From positions 62,001 through 126,000 of the forward strand of contig NZ_CALMPA010000022.1 in the NCBI RefSeq assembly GCF_937871615.1: a stretch of 64,000 nucleotides of DNA. The letters run 5' to 3'. The notes under the pieces were generated by a model. The model did not search any database. It had not been told where the DNA came from and was given only the letters and a program-made list of their open reading frames with translations. Source of the stretch: an uncultured Sphingomonas sp. (GTDB lineage Bacteria; Pseudomonadota; Alphaproteobacteria; Sphingomonadales; Sphingomonadaceae). How positions within the stretch are numbered: the stretch's first letter is position 1; each line of letters begins with the position of its first letter. Of the stretch, positions 45,908-54,077 are shown in pieces. The position numbers and the translations under genes are program-made.

Positions 45908-47356
45908 TCAGAACGGGTAATGCTGCTCGTCCTCGATGGTGATCCAGCGCAGATCGGTGAATTCGGCGATCGCCGCCTTGCCGCCGAAGCGCCCGTAGCC
46001 GCTGTCCTTGACGCCGCCGAACGGCATCTGGGCTTCGTCATGCACCGTCGGCCCGTTGATGTGGCAGATGCCGGACTGGATGCGCCGCGCGGCGTTAAGC
46101 GCGCGGCGGATGTCGCGACCGAACACGGCGGAGGAGAGGCCGAATTCAGTGTCGTTGGCGATCTCCACCAGCGCGTCGTCGCCGCTCGCGCGGACGATGG
46201 TGACGACGGGGCCGAACGATTCCTCGGCATAGATGCGCATCGCCGGGGTGACGTGATCGAGCACCGCCGGCTGCATCACCGGGCCGTCGCTGGCGCCGCC
46301 GGCAAGCAATGTCGCGCCATGCTTCACGGCGTCCGCGATCAGCTCGTTCACCTTCGCGACGGCGGCGCAGCTCACCAATGTGCCGAGCTGCGCGGCGCCA
46401 TCATCCGCGCCGCTCGCGCGCAGGCTTTCGGTCTTGCGCTTCATCCGCGCGGCGAAATCGTCGGCGATCCTGGCGTCGACGACGATCCGCTCGGTCGACA
46501 TGCAAATCTGGCCCTGATTCATGAACGCGCCAAACGCCGCACCATCGACCGCAGCATCCAGATCGGCATCGTCGAGCACGACGAACGGCGCCTTGCCGCC
46601 CAGTTCGAGCAGCGCGGGCTTCAGGTGGCGTGCGGAGACTTCGGCGATGATCCGGCCCACCTTGGTCGATCCGGTGAAGTTCACGCGGCGCACCGCCGGG
46701 TGGGCGATCAGCGCCTCGACCAGCGCCCCGGCATCGGCGGGCGCGTTGGTCAGCACGTTGACGACGCCTTTGGGCAGCCCGGCGTCATGCAGCACCTGCC
46801 CGATCAGCCGATGCGTGGCCGGGCAGATTTCGGAGGCCTTGAGGATCACCGTATTGCCGCACGCCAGCGGCATCGCGATCGCGCGCACCGCGAGGATCAC
46901 GGGGGCGTTCCACGGCGCGATGCCGAGGCTGACGCCCGCCGCCTGCCGCACCGCGAGCGCGATCGTGCCGGGTTTGTCGGACGGGAGCACCTCGCCGGAA
47001 ATCTGCGTCGTCATCGCGGCGGCCTCGCGCAAAATCCCGGCGGCGAGCTTGACGTTGAACGCGGCCCAGCCGCGCGTCGCGCCGATTTCGGCCCGCATCA
47101 GCGCGGCGAATTCATCCGCCCGCGCGGCGAGCGCGTCGGCGGCGCGCAACAGCAGGTCACGCCGGGCGTTCGGCCCCATCTTCGACCATGCGGGAAAGGC
47201 GCGCCCGGCGGCGTCGCAGGCGCGGCGCGCGTCTTCCAGTGTCGCGGCGGCGGCAGTGGTCGCCACGCCTTCGCCGGCGGGATCGAGCCGGTCGAACGTG
47301 GCATTGCCGGTGGCGGCGACGCTTTCGCCGTCGATCAGCAATTGGACGGTCATCAT
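45908..47356 (-). CDS. Aromatic-aldehyde dehydrogenase (vanillin/salicylaldehyde/benzaldehyde dehydrogenase family)
   Basis: 482 residues. AAGVSLGIAPWNAPVILAVRAIAMPLACGNTVILKASEICP, VNFTGSTKVGRIIAE, LELGGKAPFVVLDDAD (Glu base), FMNQGQICMSTERIVVD (Cys nucleophile, CMSTER context) and CHINGPTVHDEAQMPFGGVKDSGYGRFGGKAAIAEFTDLRWITIE. The CMSTER and HINGPTVHDEAQMPFGG strings are characteristic of salicylaldehyde (NahF/DoxF) and vanillin (LigV/Vdh) dehydrogenases. Product of the ThDP enzyme would be its substrate. ATG 47356 shares one base with the stop of the upstream AAHS transporter. Confidence 0.88.
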   Translation of the reverse strand: MMTVQLLIDGESVAATGNATFDRLDPAGEGVATTAAAATLEDARRACDAAGRAFPAWSKMGPNARRDLLLRAADALAARADEFAALMRAEIGATRGWAAFNVKLAAGILREAAAMTTQISGEVLPSDKPGTIALAVRQAAGVSLGIAPWNAPVILAVRAIAMPLACGNTVILKASEICPATHRLIGQVLHDAGLPKGVVNVLTNAPADAGALVEALIAHPAVRRVNFTGSTKVGRIIAEVSARHLKPALLELGGKAPFVVLDDADLDAAVDGAAFGAFMNQGQICMSTERIVVDARIADDFAARMKRKTESLRASGADDGAAQLGTLVSCAAVAKVNELIADAVKHGATLLAGGASDGPVMQPAVLDHVTPAMRIYAEESFGPVVTIVRASGDDALVEIANDTEFGLSSAVFGRDIRRALNAARRIQSGICHINGPTVHDEAQMPFGGVKDSGYGRFGGKAAIAEFTDLRWITIEDEQHYPF

Positions 47357-48741
47357 CAAACTCCGTTGGAATGTGCAGGCTGGAAATGGCGGCGGACGCT
47401 CATCAGCGCGATCGCGGTGGCGCCCATCGCGACGAGCAGCATCAGGCTCAGCCCGCTCGCGCCGAGCGCGTGGAGCGCAAGCGCGCCACCGAACGAGCTT
47501 GCGATCGCGCCGATCCGCCCAACGCTGGTCGCGCTGCCGACGCCGGTGGCGCGGATCGCGGTGGGATAGACATTCGCCGCGAGCGCATAGAGCGTGGTCT
47601 GCACGCCGTTGATGAACGCGCCCTCGATGCCGAGGATCAGGATAAGCACGAGGCGCGATCCGGCGGGATCGAGCGGGTTGGTGAGCAACACGCCTGCCCC
47701 CAGCACGCCGCCGATCGCCATCACCACCATCGGCGCCTTCGAGCCTTTGTGCCCGATCAGCCACGCGCCGGTCAGCGCGGCGATAACCCCGCCGATGTTG
47801 AAGGCGGTGAGGCCCTGGCTGGAAAAGGCGAGATCGAAGCCCGCATCGGACAACATCGTCGGCAACCAGCTGAACGCGGTATATACCGCGAACAGGCAGG
47901 CCCCGAACGCCGCCCACAGCGCGATCGTGTCGCGCCGCCACGCGCCGGAGAACAGCGCGGCGAGGGGAGACTTGCCGTGCTGTCCTTCATCCTGCTCGGC
48001 GATATCCACCAGCCGGGCATTGGCGGGAACGTCCAGGCCGACCCGCGCGAGCAACCTGCGCAGTTTTGGGGTGTCGCCGTGGCGGCGCAGCAGGAAGCGG
48101 GTCGATTCGGGCAGGCACAGGAAAAGGAGCAGCGCGACCGTGAGCGTCGCGCCGCCCGCCGCGGCGAACAACATGCGCCAGCCGAAGATCGGCAGCACCT
48201 GCGCCGCGATCAGCCCGCCCACCACGCCGCCGAGCGGCACGCAGACGATGCTCGCCGTCACGCCGAGGCTGCGGTTGCGCGCGGGGGTATATTCCGAAAC
48301 GAGCGCGGCGGCATTGGGGAAGGCCGCGCCAAGCCCGATATTCGCGACAAGTCGCAACGCGCCGATCACGAACAGGCTGTTCGAAAAGGCGATGCAGCCG
48401 GTCAGCACGCCGAACGTCAGCACGCTGCCGACCAATGCCGCCTTGCGACCGAAGCGATCGCCGATCATGCCGCCGAGCGCGGCGCCGAACATCATGCCGA
48501 ACTGGCCGATCGCCATCACCGGCGACAGCATTTCCTTGGAAATGCCCCAATCCCGGATGATCGCGGGCGCAGCGAAACCGAGCGACTGGTTATCGAACCC
48601 GTCGAAGATCACCGCGCATCCCACAAGGAGGAGGACCAGCTTCTGATAGCCGCTCCACCGCCCTGCATCTATCGCCCGTCCGATATCGAAATCCGGGCCG
48701 ATATCGGGATCGGCGCGGTGCCCGGCGGCGAACTTGCTCAT
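47356..48741 (-). CDS. Aromatic acid:H+ symporter (AAHS family, MFS)
   Basis: 461 residues, 12 TM segments. The family signature is present: VIFDGFDNQSLGFAAPAII in TM1, GALGGMIGDRFGRKAALVGSVL after TM2 (here FGAALGGMIGDRFGRK), and PLGGVVGGLIAAQVLPIFGWRMLFAAAGG. AAHS carriers such as PcaK, BenK and MhbT import benzoate, protocatechuate or hydroxybenzoates. It overlaps the upstream haem-binding-like gene by 4 bases and the downstream aromatic ALDH by 1, placing an aromatic acid at the entry of this pathway; a mandelate or hydroxybenzoylformate type is possible. Confidence 0.88.
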   Translation of the reverse strand: MSKFAAGHRADPDIGPDFDIGRAIDAGRWSGYQKLVLLLVGCAVIFDGFDNQSLGFAAPAIIRDWGISKEMLSPVMAIGQFGMMFGAALGGMIGDRFGRKAALVGSVLTFGVLTGCIAFSNSLFVIGALRLVANIGLGAAFPNAAALVSEYTPARNRSLGVTASIVCVPLGGVVGGLIAAQVLPIFGWRMLFAAAGGATLTVALLLFLCLPESTRFLLRRHGDTPKLRRLLARVGLDVPANARLVDIAEQDEGQHGKSPLAALFSGAWRRDTIALWAAFGACLFAVYTAFSWLPTMLSDAGFDLAFSSQGLTAFNIGGVIAALTGAWLIGHKGSKAPMVVMAIGGVLGAGVLLTNPLDPAGSRLVLILILGIEGAFINGVQTTLYALAANVYPTAIRATGVGSATSVGRIGAIASSFGGALALHALGASGLSLMLLVAMGATAIALMSVRRHFQPAHSNGV

Positions 48742-49265
48742 TTCGCGGCGCCCGCCCCGCCCGGCAGCGCGTCCATTCCGGCCTTGGCGATGATATCATC
48801 CTCGCCCGCCATGCCGCCGCTGACGCCGATCGCGCCGATCACTTGGCCGTTATACATGATCGGATAGCCGCCCGGCACCGCGACGACGCCGGGAATCGTC
48901 GCCATCGCCGCGCTTTGCGCCACCATCTGGCTAATCATGGAGGTGGGCGCCTTGAACATGATCGCGGTGTTGGCCTTGCCGAGCGCGGTGTCGATCGTGC
49001 CCATCGGCGCGCCGTCGGTGCGATGGAAGGCGAGCAGCTTGCCGGCATTGTCGACCACCGCGATCGACGATCCCCAGCCGTTCGACGCCGCCTTGGTGAT
49101 TGCGGCGTTCATCACCGCCTGCACACCCGCCGAACTCAGCACCGGCAGATTCTGCACCGGCGCGCTGGTCGGTTTCGGCCCCTGTTTCGGCTCGGCGGCG
49201 GCGAGCGGTTGCAGCGCGGAGACGGCCAACAACGTGGCGCCTGCGAATTTCAGCATATTGTTCAT
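48738..49265 (-). CDS. Exported GlcG/HbpS-family (haem-binding-like) protein
   Basis: 175 residues: signal peptide (MLKFAGATLLAVSALQPLAAAE), then the GlcG/HbpS domain (DUF336): AVMNAAITKAASNGWGSSIAVVDNAGKLLAFHRTDGAPMGTIDTALGKANTAIMFKAPTS and VPGGYPIMYNGQVIGAIGVSGGMAGEDDIIAKAG. Family members occur as periplasmic haem-binding or as partners in glycolate and diol catabolism. It is first in the operon with the AAHS transporter, ALDH and ThDP enzyme; starts at ATG 49265 seven bases after GGGAGG. Role in the pathway not known. Confidence 0.82.
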   Translation of the reverse strand: MNNMLKFAGATLLAVSALQPLAAAEPKQGPKPTSAPVQNLPVLSSAGVQAVMNAAITKAASNGWGSSIAVVDNAGKLLAFHRTDGAPMGTIDTALGKANTAIMFKAPTSMISQMVAQSAAMATIPGVVAVPGGYPIMYNGQVIGAIGVSGGMAGEDDIIAKAGMDALPGGAGAAK

Positions 49266-49541
49266 CGGCATCCCTCCCTTGATGATCCTGCACCGGGCGC
49301 GACCACGATCGTTGCCCGTCTGTTCGCCTGGCAGGCGATGTGATTTCAAAGCATCGCGTTGAATCACGATTCGCCTCCCCCGAACCTTATTCTGCCTGGC
49401 GGAAATCCCGCCGTCGCTATTCTCGTTGGAACGAGCCTAACAGAAACTAGTGTGAGATCAAACTTGTTTGTTGCGTTCGTTGCTGGTAGCGATCGCGTAA
49501 CGACCGCCGGCCCGAAGCCGGAATTCATGAGGGAGGAACTG
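49266..49541. promoter_or_regulatory. Divergent regulatory region upstream of the SnoaL operon
   Basis: 276 bases. Possible -35 TTGGAA (49426-49431) and -10 TAGTGT (49448-49453) at 16 bases. An inverted repeat TCAAA-CTTG-TTTGT (49458-49471) lies just downstream, in the position of an operator. The first gene's frame is open back to 49359, but the ribosome-binding site GGGAGG (49531-49536) selects ATG 49542. Confidence 0.5.
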
Positions 49542-50372
49542 ATGGCCGAATCGCCGCTTTCGTTGCGCAACGCCGGCAGGAGCGCGCTCATCGCCGCCGC
49601 GATGGTGGCCGTAACGGGTGCGCCAGCCGCAACCGCGCAGACCGCCGCGGAGCGCAAGCTCGCCGCGCTGGAAACGCGAGTCGAGCGGCTGGAGGATCGC
49701 GCGGCGATCGAAAATCTCACGCGCGCTTACGGTTATTATGTCGACAAGCAGATCTGGAACGAGATCGCCGATCTGTTCTCCGATAACGCGCGGGTCGAGA
49801 TCGCCGGGCGCGGCGTCTATCGCGGCAAGGAAGGCGTGCGGCGCCTGTTCCTGCAATCCATGGGCGGCGGGCAGATCGGCCTGCGCCCCGGCGGATTGTT
49901 CAATCACATGATCCTGCAGGGCGTCACCGATATCGCGCCCGACGGCAAGACGGCGAAAGGCCGCTGGCGCGCCTTCGTTCAGATCGGCCAGCACAAGATG
50001 TTCGGCATCTGGTCCGAGGGGACTTACGAGAATCAATATGTGAAGGAAAACGGCGTCTGGAAGTTCAGCGACATGCACTTCTACGCGACGTTCTACGCGC
50101 CCTATGAACAGGGCTGGGCGCAGGGCGCGCGGCCCAACAACGGGCCGAGCAAGGATGCGCCGCCGGACGAGCCGCAATCGGTTCAGTACGATGTCTATCC
50201 GGGGCATTACGTACCGCCGTTCCACTATCCCAACCCGGTGACGGGCAAGCCGTGGACGATAGAGGAAAGCCGGAAATATTCGACGACGGGCATGTCGCCG
50301 GCCCCCGCCGGGCCGCCGATCCAGCCGGGATCGGCGATGCCGCCCGCGCCAGCCCCCAAGCCCGTACAGTGA
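49542..50372 (+). CDS. Exported SnoaL/NTF2-like protein, tandem copy 1
   Basis: 276 residues. Signal peptide (IAAAMVAVTGAPAATAQ), then a short coiled segment (ERKLAALETRVERLEDRAAIENLTRAYGYYVDK), a SnoaL-like core (LFSDNARVEIAGRGVYRGKEGVRRLFLQ; GVTDIAPDGKTAKGRWRAFVQIGQHKMFGIWSEGTYENQYVKENGVWKF) and a distinctive C-terminal extension (YDVYPGHYVPPFHYPNPVTGKPW) followed by a Pro-rich tail. The exported, extended form is not one I can link to a characterised enzyme; NTF2-like proteins in sphingomonads include lyases and isomerases of lignin-derived aromatics, so a lyase is one option. It shares most of its motifs with the next gene. Confidence 0.72.
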   Translation: MAESPLSLRNAGRSALIAAAMVAVTGAPAATAQTAAERKLAALETRVERLEDRAAIENLTRAYGYYVDKQIWNEIADLFSDNARVEIAGRGVYRGKEGVRRLFLQSMGGGQIGLRPGGLFNHMILQGVTDIAPDGKTAKGRWRAFVQIGQHKMFGIWSEGTYENQYVKENGVWKFSDMHFYATFYAPYEQGWAQGARPNNGPSKDAPPDEPQSVQYDVYPGHYVPPFHYPNPVTGKPWTIEESRKYSTTGMSPAPAGPPIQPGSAMPPAPAPKPVQ

Positions 50373-50383
50373 TCGGAGAGACG

Positions 50384-51229
50384 ATGATGAACATCAAGAC
50401 CTGGATGCGCGCGGGGGTTGCCGGCGCGATCGTGGCAAGTGCGGTGGCAGCCCTTCCGGCGTCGGCGCAATCGGCCAAGGGGGTCGACGCCCGCATCGCC
50501 GCGCTGGAGAAGCGCGTCACGCTGCTGGAAGATCGCGCCGCGATCGAGAACCTCACCCGCGCCTACGGCTATTATATCGACAAGAAGGTGTGGGGCGAGG
50601 TCGTCCCGCTGTTCTCGAAGAATGCGGTCGTCGAGATATCGGGGCGCGGCGTTTACAAGGGCGCGAAGGGCGTCGACACGCTGTTCACCAAGGTGATCGG
50701 GCGCAACCATATGGGGCTCGCGGATGGTGAGCTGTCAAACCATATGGTGCTTCAGGGCGTCACCAACGTCGCGCCCGACGGCAAGACCGCGACGGGCCGC
50801 TGGCGCGCCTTCATCCAGATCGGCATGTGGCAGAAGATGGGGCTGTGGGCCGAGGGCACCTATGACATCGGCTACGTCAAGGAAAACGGCGTGTGGAAGT
50901 TCAGCATGATGCGCTGGTACGGCACCTATTTCACGCCATATGACAAGGGCTGGGCGCAATCGTCGTTCGGCAACAACGGGCCGAGCAAGGATTTCCCGCC
51001 TGATGCGCCGCAATCGGTGCCTTATGACGCCTATCCGGGCCATTATGTGCCGCCATTCCCCTATCCCAATCCGGTGACCGGGCGGCCATGGACGCAGGCG
51101 GATACCGATCGCTACTCGACGAAGGGGATGGATCCGAGCGCGGCCGCCAATTCCTCATCCGCGGGTTCGCCGCTGTCGCTCGAAAATCAGCGCCAGCCGC
51201 AGCCCGCGCCGACGCAGCCGCCGCGCTGA
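50384..51229 (+). CDS. Exported SnoaL/NTF2-like protein, tandem copy 2
   Basis: 281 residues. Same order as copy 1: signal peptide (GAIVASAVAALPASAQ), ALEKRVTLLEDRAAIENLTRAYGYYIDKKVWGEVVPLF, GRGVYKGAKGVDTLF, GVTNVAPDGKTATGRWRAFIQIG, YVKENGVWKF, then YPGHYVPPFPYPNPVTGRPW and a Ser/Gln/Pro tail. The two clearly arose by tandem duplication. Starts at ATG 50384 or 50387 after GGAGAG, 11 bases past copy 1's stop. They may form a heteromer or act on sequential substrates. Active-site residues cannot be assigned from sequence. Confidence 0.72.
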   Translation: MMNIKTWMRAGVAGAIVASAVAALPASAQSAKGVDARIAALEKRVTLLEDRAAIENLTRAYGYYIDKKVWGEVVPLFSKNAVVEISGRGVYKGAKGVDTLFTKVIGRNHMGLADGELSNHMVLQGVTNVAPDGKTATGRWRAFIQIGMWQKMGLWAEGTYDIGYVKENGVWKFSMMRWYGTYFTPYDKGWAQSSFGNNGPSKDFPPDAPQSVPYDAYPGHYVPPFPYPNPVTGRPWTQADTDRYSTKGMDPSAAANSSSAGSPLSLENQRQPQPAPTQPPR

Positions 51230-51251
51230 TCGGTTCGAGCGGGGAGGAGCC

Positions 51252-52169
51252 ATGAAGATCGCGGTGATCGGCGCCGGGGCGATGGGCAGCCTGTTCGGCG
51301 GCAGGCTCGCGCTCGCGGGGCATGATGTGCGGCTCGTCGACGTGAACGCGCCGCACATCGCCGCGATCAATCGCGATGGGCTGCGGCTCGATCTGGACCA
51401 GGGCGTGTCTGTCGTCCGCGCCATCACGGCGGGGACGGCGGATGCGTTCGCCGGGCCGGTCGATTTGCTGCTCGTCTTCACCAAGGGCTATCACACCGCC
51501 GCCGCGCTTGCCGCCGCGGCGCATCTCGTCGGCCCCGGAACATGGGCGCTCACGCTCCAGAACGGGCTGGGCACCGGCGAACGGATCGCCGCCGCCTTGC
51601 CCGGCGTGCCCGTCGCGATCGGCATGACCGACGTGCCGGCGGACCTGAAGGGGGCGGGGCATGTCGGCTCGCACGGCAAGGGCCATGTCCGGTTGTGGAG
51701 CCAGTCCGGCGCGGTGGACCCGGCGCTGGATCGGATCGCCGCCGCGCTGGGCGAGGCCGGCATCGAAGCGCACGCCGATCCCGAGGTCGCCACCGCGATC
51801 TGGGAAAAGGTGATCTTCAACACGGTGATGAATCCGGTCGCCGCGCTCACCCGGCAAACGGTGGGCGGGATGGCGGGCCACCCGGACGGACGACCGCTCG
51901 CCGAGGCGATTCTGGGTGAAGCCTTCGCGGTGGCGGCGGCGTGCGGCGTGGCGGTGGATCAGGCGCGAGTGCGCGCGATTATCGACCATGCCTGGCGCGA
52001 GCACGGGCCACACCAGCCGTCGATGTTGCAGGACGTGCTCGCCGGGCGCGCGACGGAGATCGACTCGATCGCGGGCCAACTCGCCGAACGTGGCGCGGCG
52101 CACGGCGTGCCGGTGCCGGTGCTCGATACGCTCACGCGGCTTGTCAGGATGATGAATCGCGCCGGGTGA
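51252..52169 (+). CDS. PanE/ApbA-family ketopantoate-reductase-like oxidoreductase
   Basis: 305 residues. MKIAVIGAGAMGSLFGGRLALAGHDVRLVD is the NADPH-binding GxGxxG Rossmann motif; LLVFTKGYHTAAAL supplies a Lys-containing segment, LTLQNGLGTGERI the NG motif, IWEKVIFNTVMNPVAALT the conserved catalytic Lys/Asn region and PSMLQDVLAGRATEIDSIAGQL the C-terminal substrate site (EID). All ketopantoate-reductase hallmarks are present, but the location inside a catabolic operon suggests reduction or oxidation of another 2-oxo/2-hydroxy acid rather than pantothenate synthesis (inference). Confidence 0.85.
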   Translation: MKIAVIGAGAMGSLFGGRLALAGHDVRLVDVNAPHIAAINRDGLRLDLDQGVSVVRAITAGTADAFAGPVDLLLVFTKGYHTAAALAAAAHLVGPGTWALTLQNGLGTGERIAAALPGVPVAIGMTDVPADLKGAGHVGSHGKGHVRLWSQSGAVDPALDRIAAALGEAGIEAHADPEVATAIWEKVIFNTVMNPVAALTRQTVGGMAGHPDGRPLAEAILGEAFAVAAACGVAVDQARVRAIIDHAWREHGPHQPSMLQDVLAGRATEIDSIAGQLAERGAAHGVPVPVLDTLTRLVRMMNRAG

Positions 52170-52203
52170 ACGGCGCGCGAAATTGTTGGGGGAGGGGATG
52201 TCG

Positions 52204-54021
52204 ATGAAGGTCCGTAATCTGGTTCTCGTCGCGTTGCTCGGCACGGCGTCGATGGGCGTGGCGGAGCCGCTCAAGGGCCCGGACTGGGCGAAGAAGGGCG
52301 AGCCCGGCCTGTCCGACGCGCGCTACAAGGTGGTGATCGAGAAGAATGTTCCCGTGCCGATGCGCGACGGGGTGAAGCTCGCCGCCGATGTCTATCGGCC
52401 CGACGCGCCGGGCAAGTTTCCGGTGATCGTGCTGCGGACGCCCTATAACAAGGCGTCGCCCGACGAGATCCAGAACTCCACCTGGTATGCCGAGCGCGGC
52501 TATGTCGTGGTGAACGAGGATGTGCGCGGGCGTTTCGCCTCCGGCGGCGATTATTACACCTATCGGCATGAAGCGCGCGATGGTTACGATACCGATGCCT
52601 GGGCCGCGACGCAGCCGTGGAGCAGCGGCAGGCTGGGCACGCTGGGCGGCTCCTACCTCGGCTATACCGGGCTGACGCAGGCGATCGGCGGCCATCCCGC
52701 GCTGAAAGCGGTGGCGACCGATGTGACCACCACCGATATCTACAACCAATGGGTCTATAGCGACGGGGCGTTCATCCTCGGTTTCTCGCTGCCATGGGGC
52801 GCGGGCACGGTGCACGACCGCACGACTGACGGCGGCGGGGCTTTCACGAAGCCCGAAGCCTATGCGCACCTGCCGCTCGCCACGGCGGATTCGGCGGCGT
52901 ACAAGGTCGATCAGCCCTATCGCGACTGGCTGGCGCATCCGTTGCGCTCGGATTCATACTGGAACGGCATCAGCTTCGAAAAGGATGCCGCGAAGATCGG
53001 CATCCCGACGCTGGTGGTCAGCGGCTGGTACGACATCTTCCTGCGCGGTGCGCTTGGCGATCATGCCGCGATCAAGAATGGCGGCAGCACCGCGCTCGCC
53101 CGCACGCAGAAGCGGATCGTGATCGGCCCGTGGACGCATTTCAAGACGGTCGCGCCGCGCAAGGGCGGCTTCGGCGGCATGGCGACAGCCGATGACGTGG
53201 ATTATGGCGCCGATGCCGATCTCAACGGCAATCTGCTTTATCTGCGCTGGCACGATCACTGGCTGAAAGGCGTGGATAACGGCGCCGACAAGGATCCGCC
53301 GGTGCGCATCTTCGTGATGGGCGAGAACAAGTGGCGCGCCGAAAACGAATGGCCGCTCAAGCGCACCCGCTACACGCCATATTATCTGGCGAGCGGCGGC
53401 AAGGCGAATACGGCGGACGGCGACGGAACGCTCTCCACCGTCAAGCCGACCGGCGCCGATGATGATCGTTATGACTATGATCCCGCCAATCCGGTGCCAA
53501 CGCTGGGGGGCAACATCTGTTGCTCGTCGGTGCCGTCGGGCGCGCACGATCATCGCTCGATCGAGAAGCGGGGAGACGTGCTGGTGTTCACCGGGCCGGT
53601 GCTGGACAAGACCGTGGAGGTCAGCGGGCCGATCCGCGCGAAGCTTTACGCGGCAAGCTCCGCGCCGGACACCGATTGGGTGGTGCGGCTGATTGATGTC
53701 GATCCCGGCGGCTACGCGCGCAACATCCAGGATGGCATCATCCGCGCGCGTTATCGCAAGGGCAGGGAAACCCCCGCGTCGCCGATCGAGGCGGGCAAGG
53801 TTTATGAATATGATATCGACATGTGGGCGTCGAGCAACGCCTTCCTGCCGGGACACCGCATCCGCATCGAGGTGACGAGCAGCAATTTCCCGCGCTTCGA
53901 TCGCAATCTCAACACCGGGGAAGACCCGGCGACCGGAACGCGGATGGCGATCGCGCACCAGCAGGTGCTCCATTCCGCGCGCTACCCAAGCCATGTGCTG
54001 CTGCCGATCATTCCACGCTGA
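52204..54021 (+). CDS. Exported CocE/NonD-family alpha/beta hydrolase (X-Pro dipeptidyl-peptidase-like)
   Basis: 605 residues. Leader MKVRNLVLVALLGTASMGVAE looks like a signal sequence. Catalytic triad: Ser150 in GTLGGSYLGYTG, Asp277 in SGWYDIFLRG and His312 in IGPWTHF. The C-terminal jelly-roll domain is recognisable from DVLVFTGPVLDKTVEVSGPI, APDTDWVVRLIDVDPGG and GHRIRIEVTSSNFPRFDRN. Members are cocaine esterase, glutaryl-7-ACA acylase and Xaa-Pro peptidases; here an ester or amide of an aromatic substrate is plausible. ATG 52204 spaces properly from GGAGG, unlike 52198. Confidence 0.87.
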   Translation: MKVRNLVLVALLGTASMGVAEPLKGPDWAKKGEPGLSDARYKVVIEKNVPVPMRDGVKLAADVYRPDAPGKFPVIVLRTPYNKASPDEIQNSTWYAERGYVVVNEDVRGRFASGGDYYTYRHEARDGYDTDAWAATQPWSSGRLGTLGGSYLGYTGLTQAIGGHPALKAVATDVTTTDIYNQWVYSDGAFILGFSLPWGAGTVHDRTTDGGGAFTKPEAYAHLPLATADSAAYKVDQPYRDWLAHPLRSDSYWNGISFEKDAAKIGIPTLVVSGWYDIFLRGALGDHAAIKNGGSTALARTQKRIVIGPWTHFKTVAPRKGGFGGMATADDVDYGADADLNGNLLYLRWHDHWLKGVDNGADKDPPVRIFVMGENKWRAENEWPLKRTRYTPYYLASGGKANTADGDGTLSTVKPTGADDDRYDYDPANPVPTLGGNICCSSVPSGAHDHRSIEKRGDVLVFTGPVLDKTVEVSGPIRAKLYAASSAPDTDWVVRLIDVDPGGYARNIQDGIIRARYRKGRETPASPIEAGKVYEYDIDMWASSNAFLPGHRIRIEVTSSNFPRFDRNLNTGEDPATGTRMAIAHQQVLHSARYPSHVLLPIIPR

Positions 54022-54077
54022 CGATGGCGCCGGAAATTATTTGACCTGGAACAATATCTGCAAGGGAACGAAGGACA

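Noticed and set aside
47594-48646. 350-codon plus-strand frame opposite the AAHS transporter
   Set aside because: No domain, no leader, Ser/Pro/Ala-rich; the minus strand shows the complete AAHS signature.
51252-52169. Naming the PanE-like gene panE
   Set aside because: Family motifs fit, but it lies in a catabolic operon with no pantothenate genes, so a biosynthetic role is not supported.
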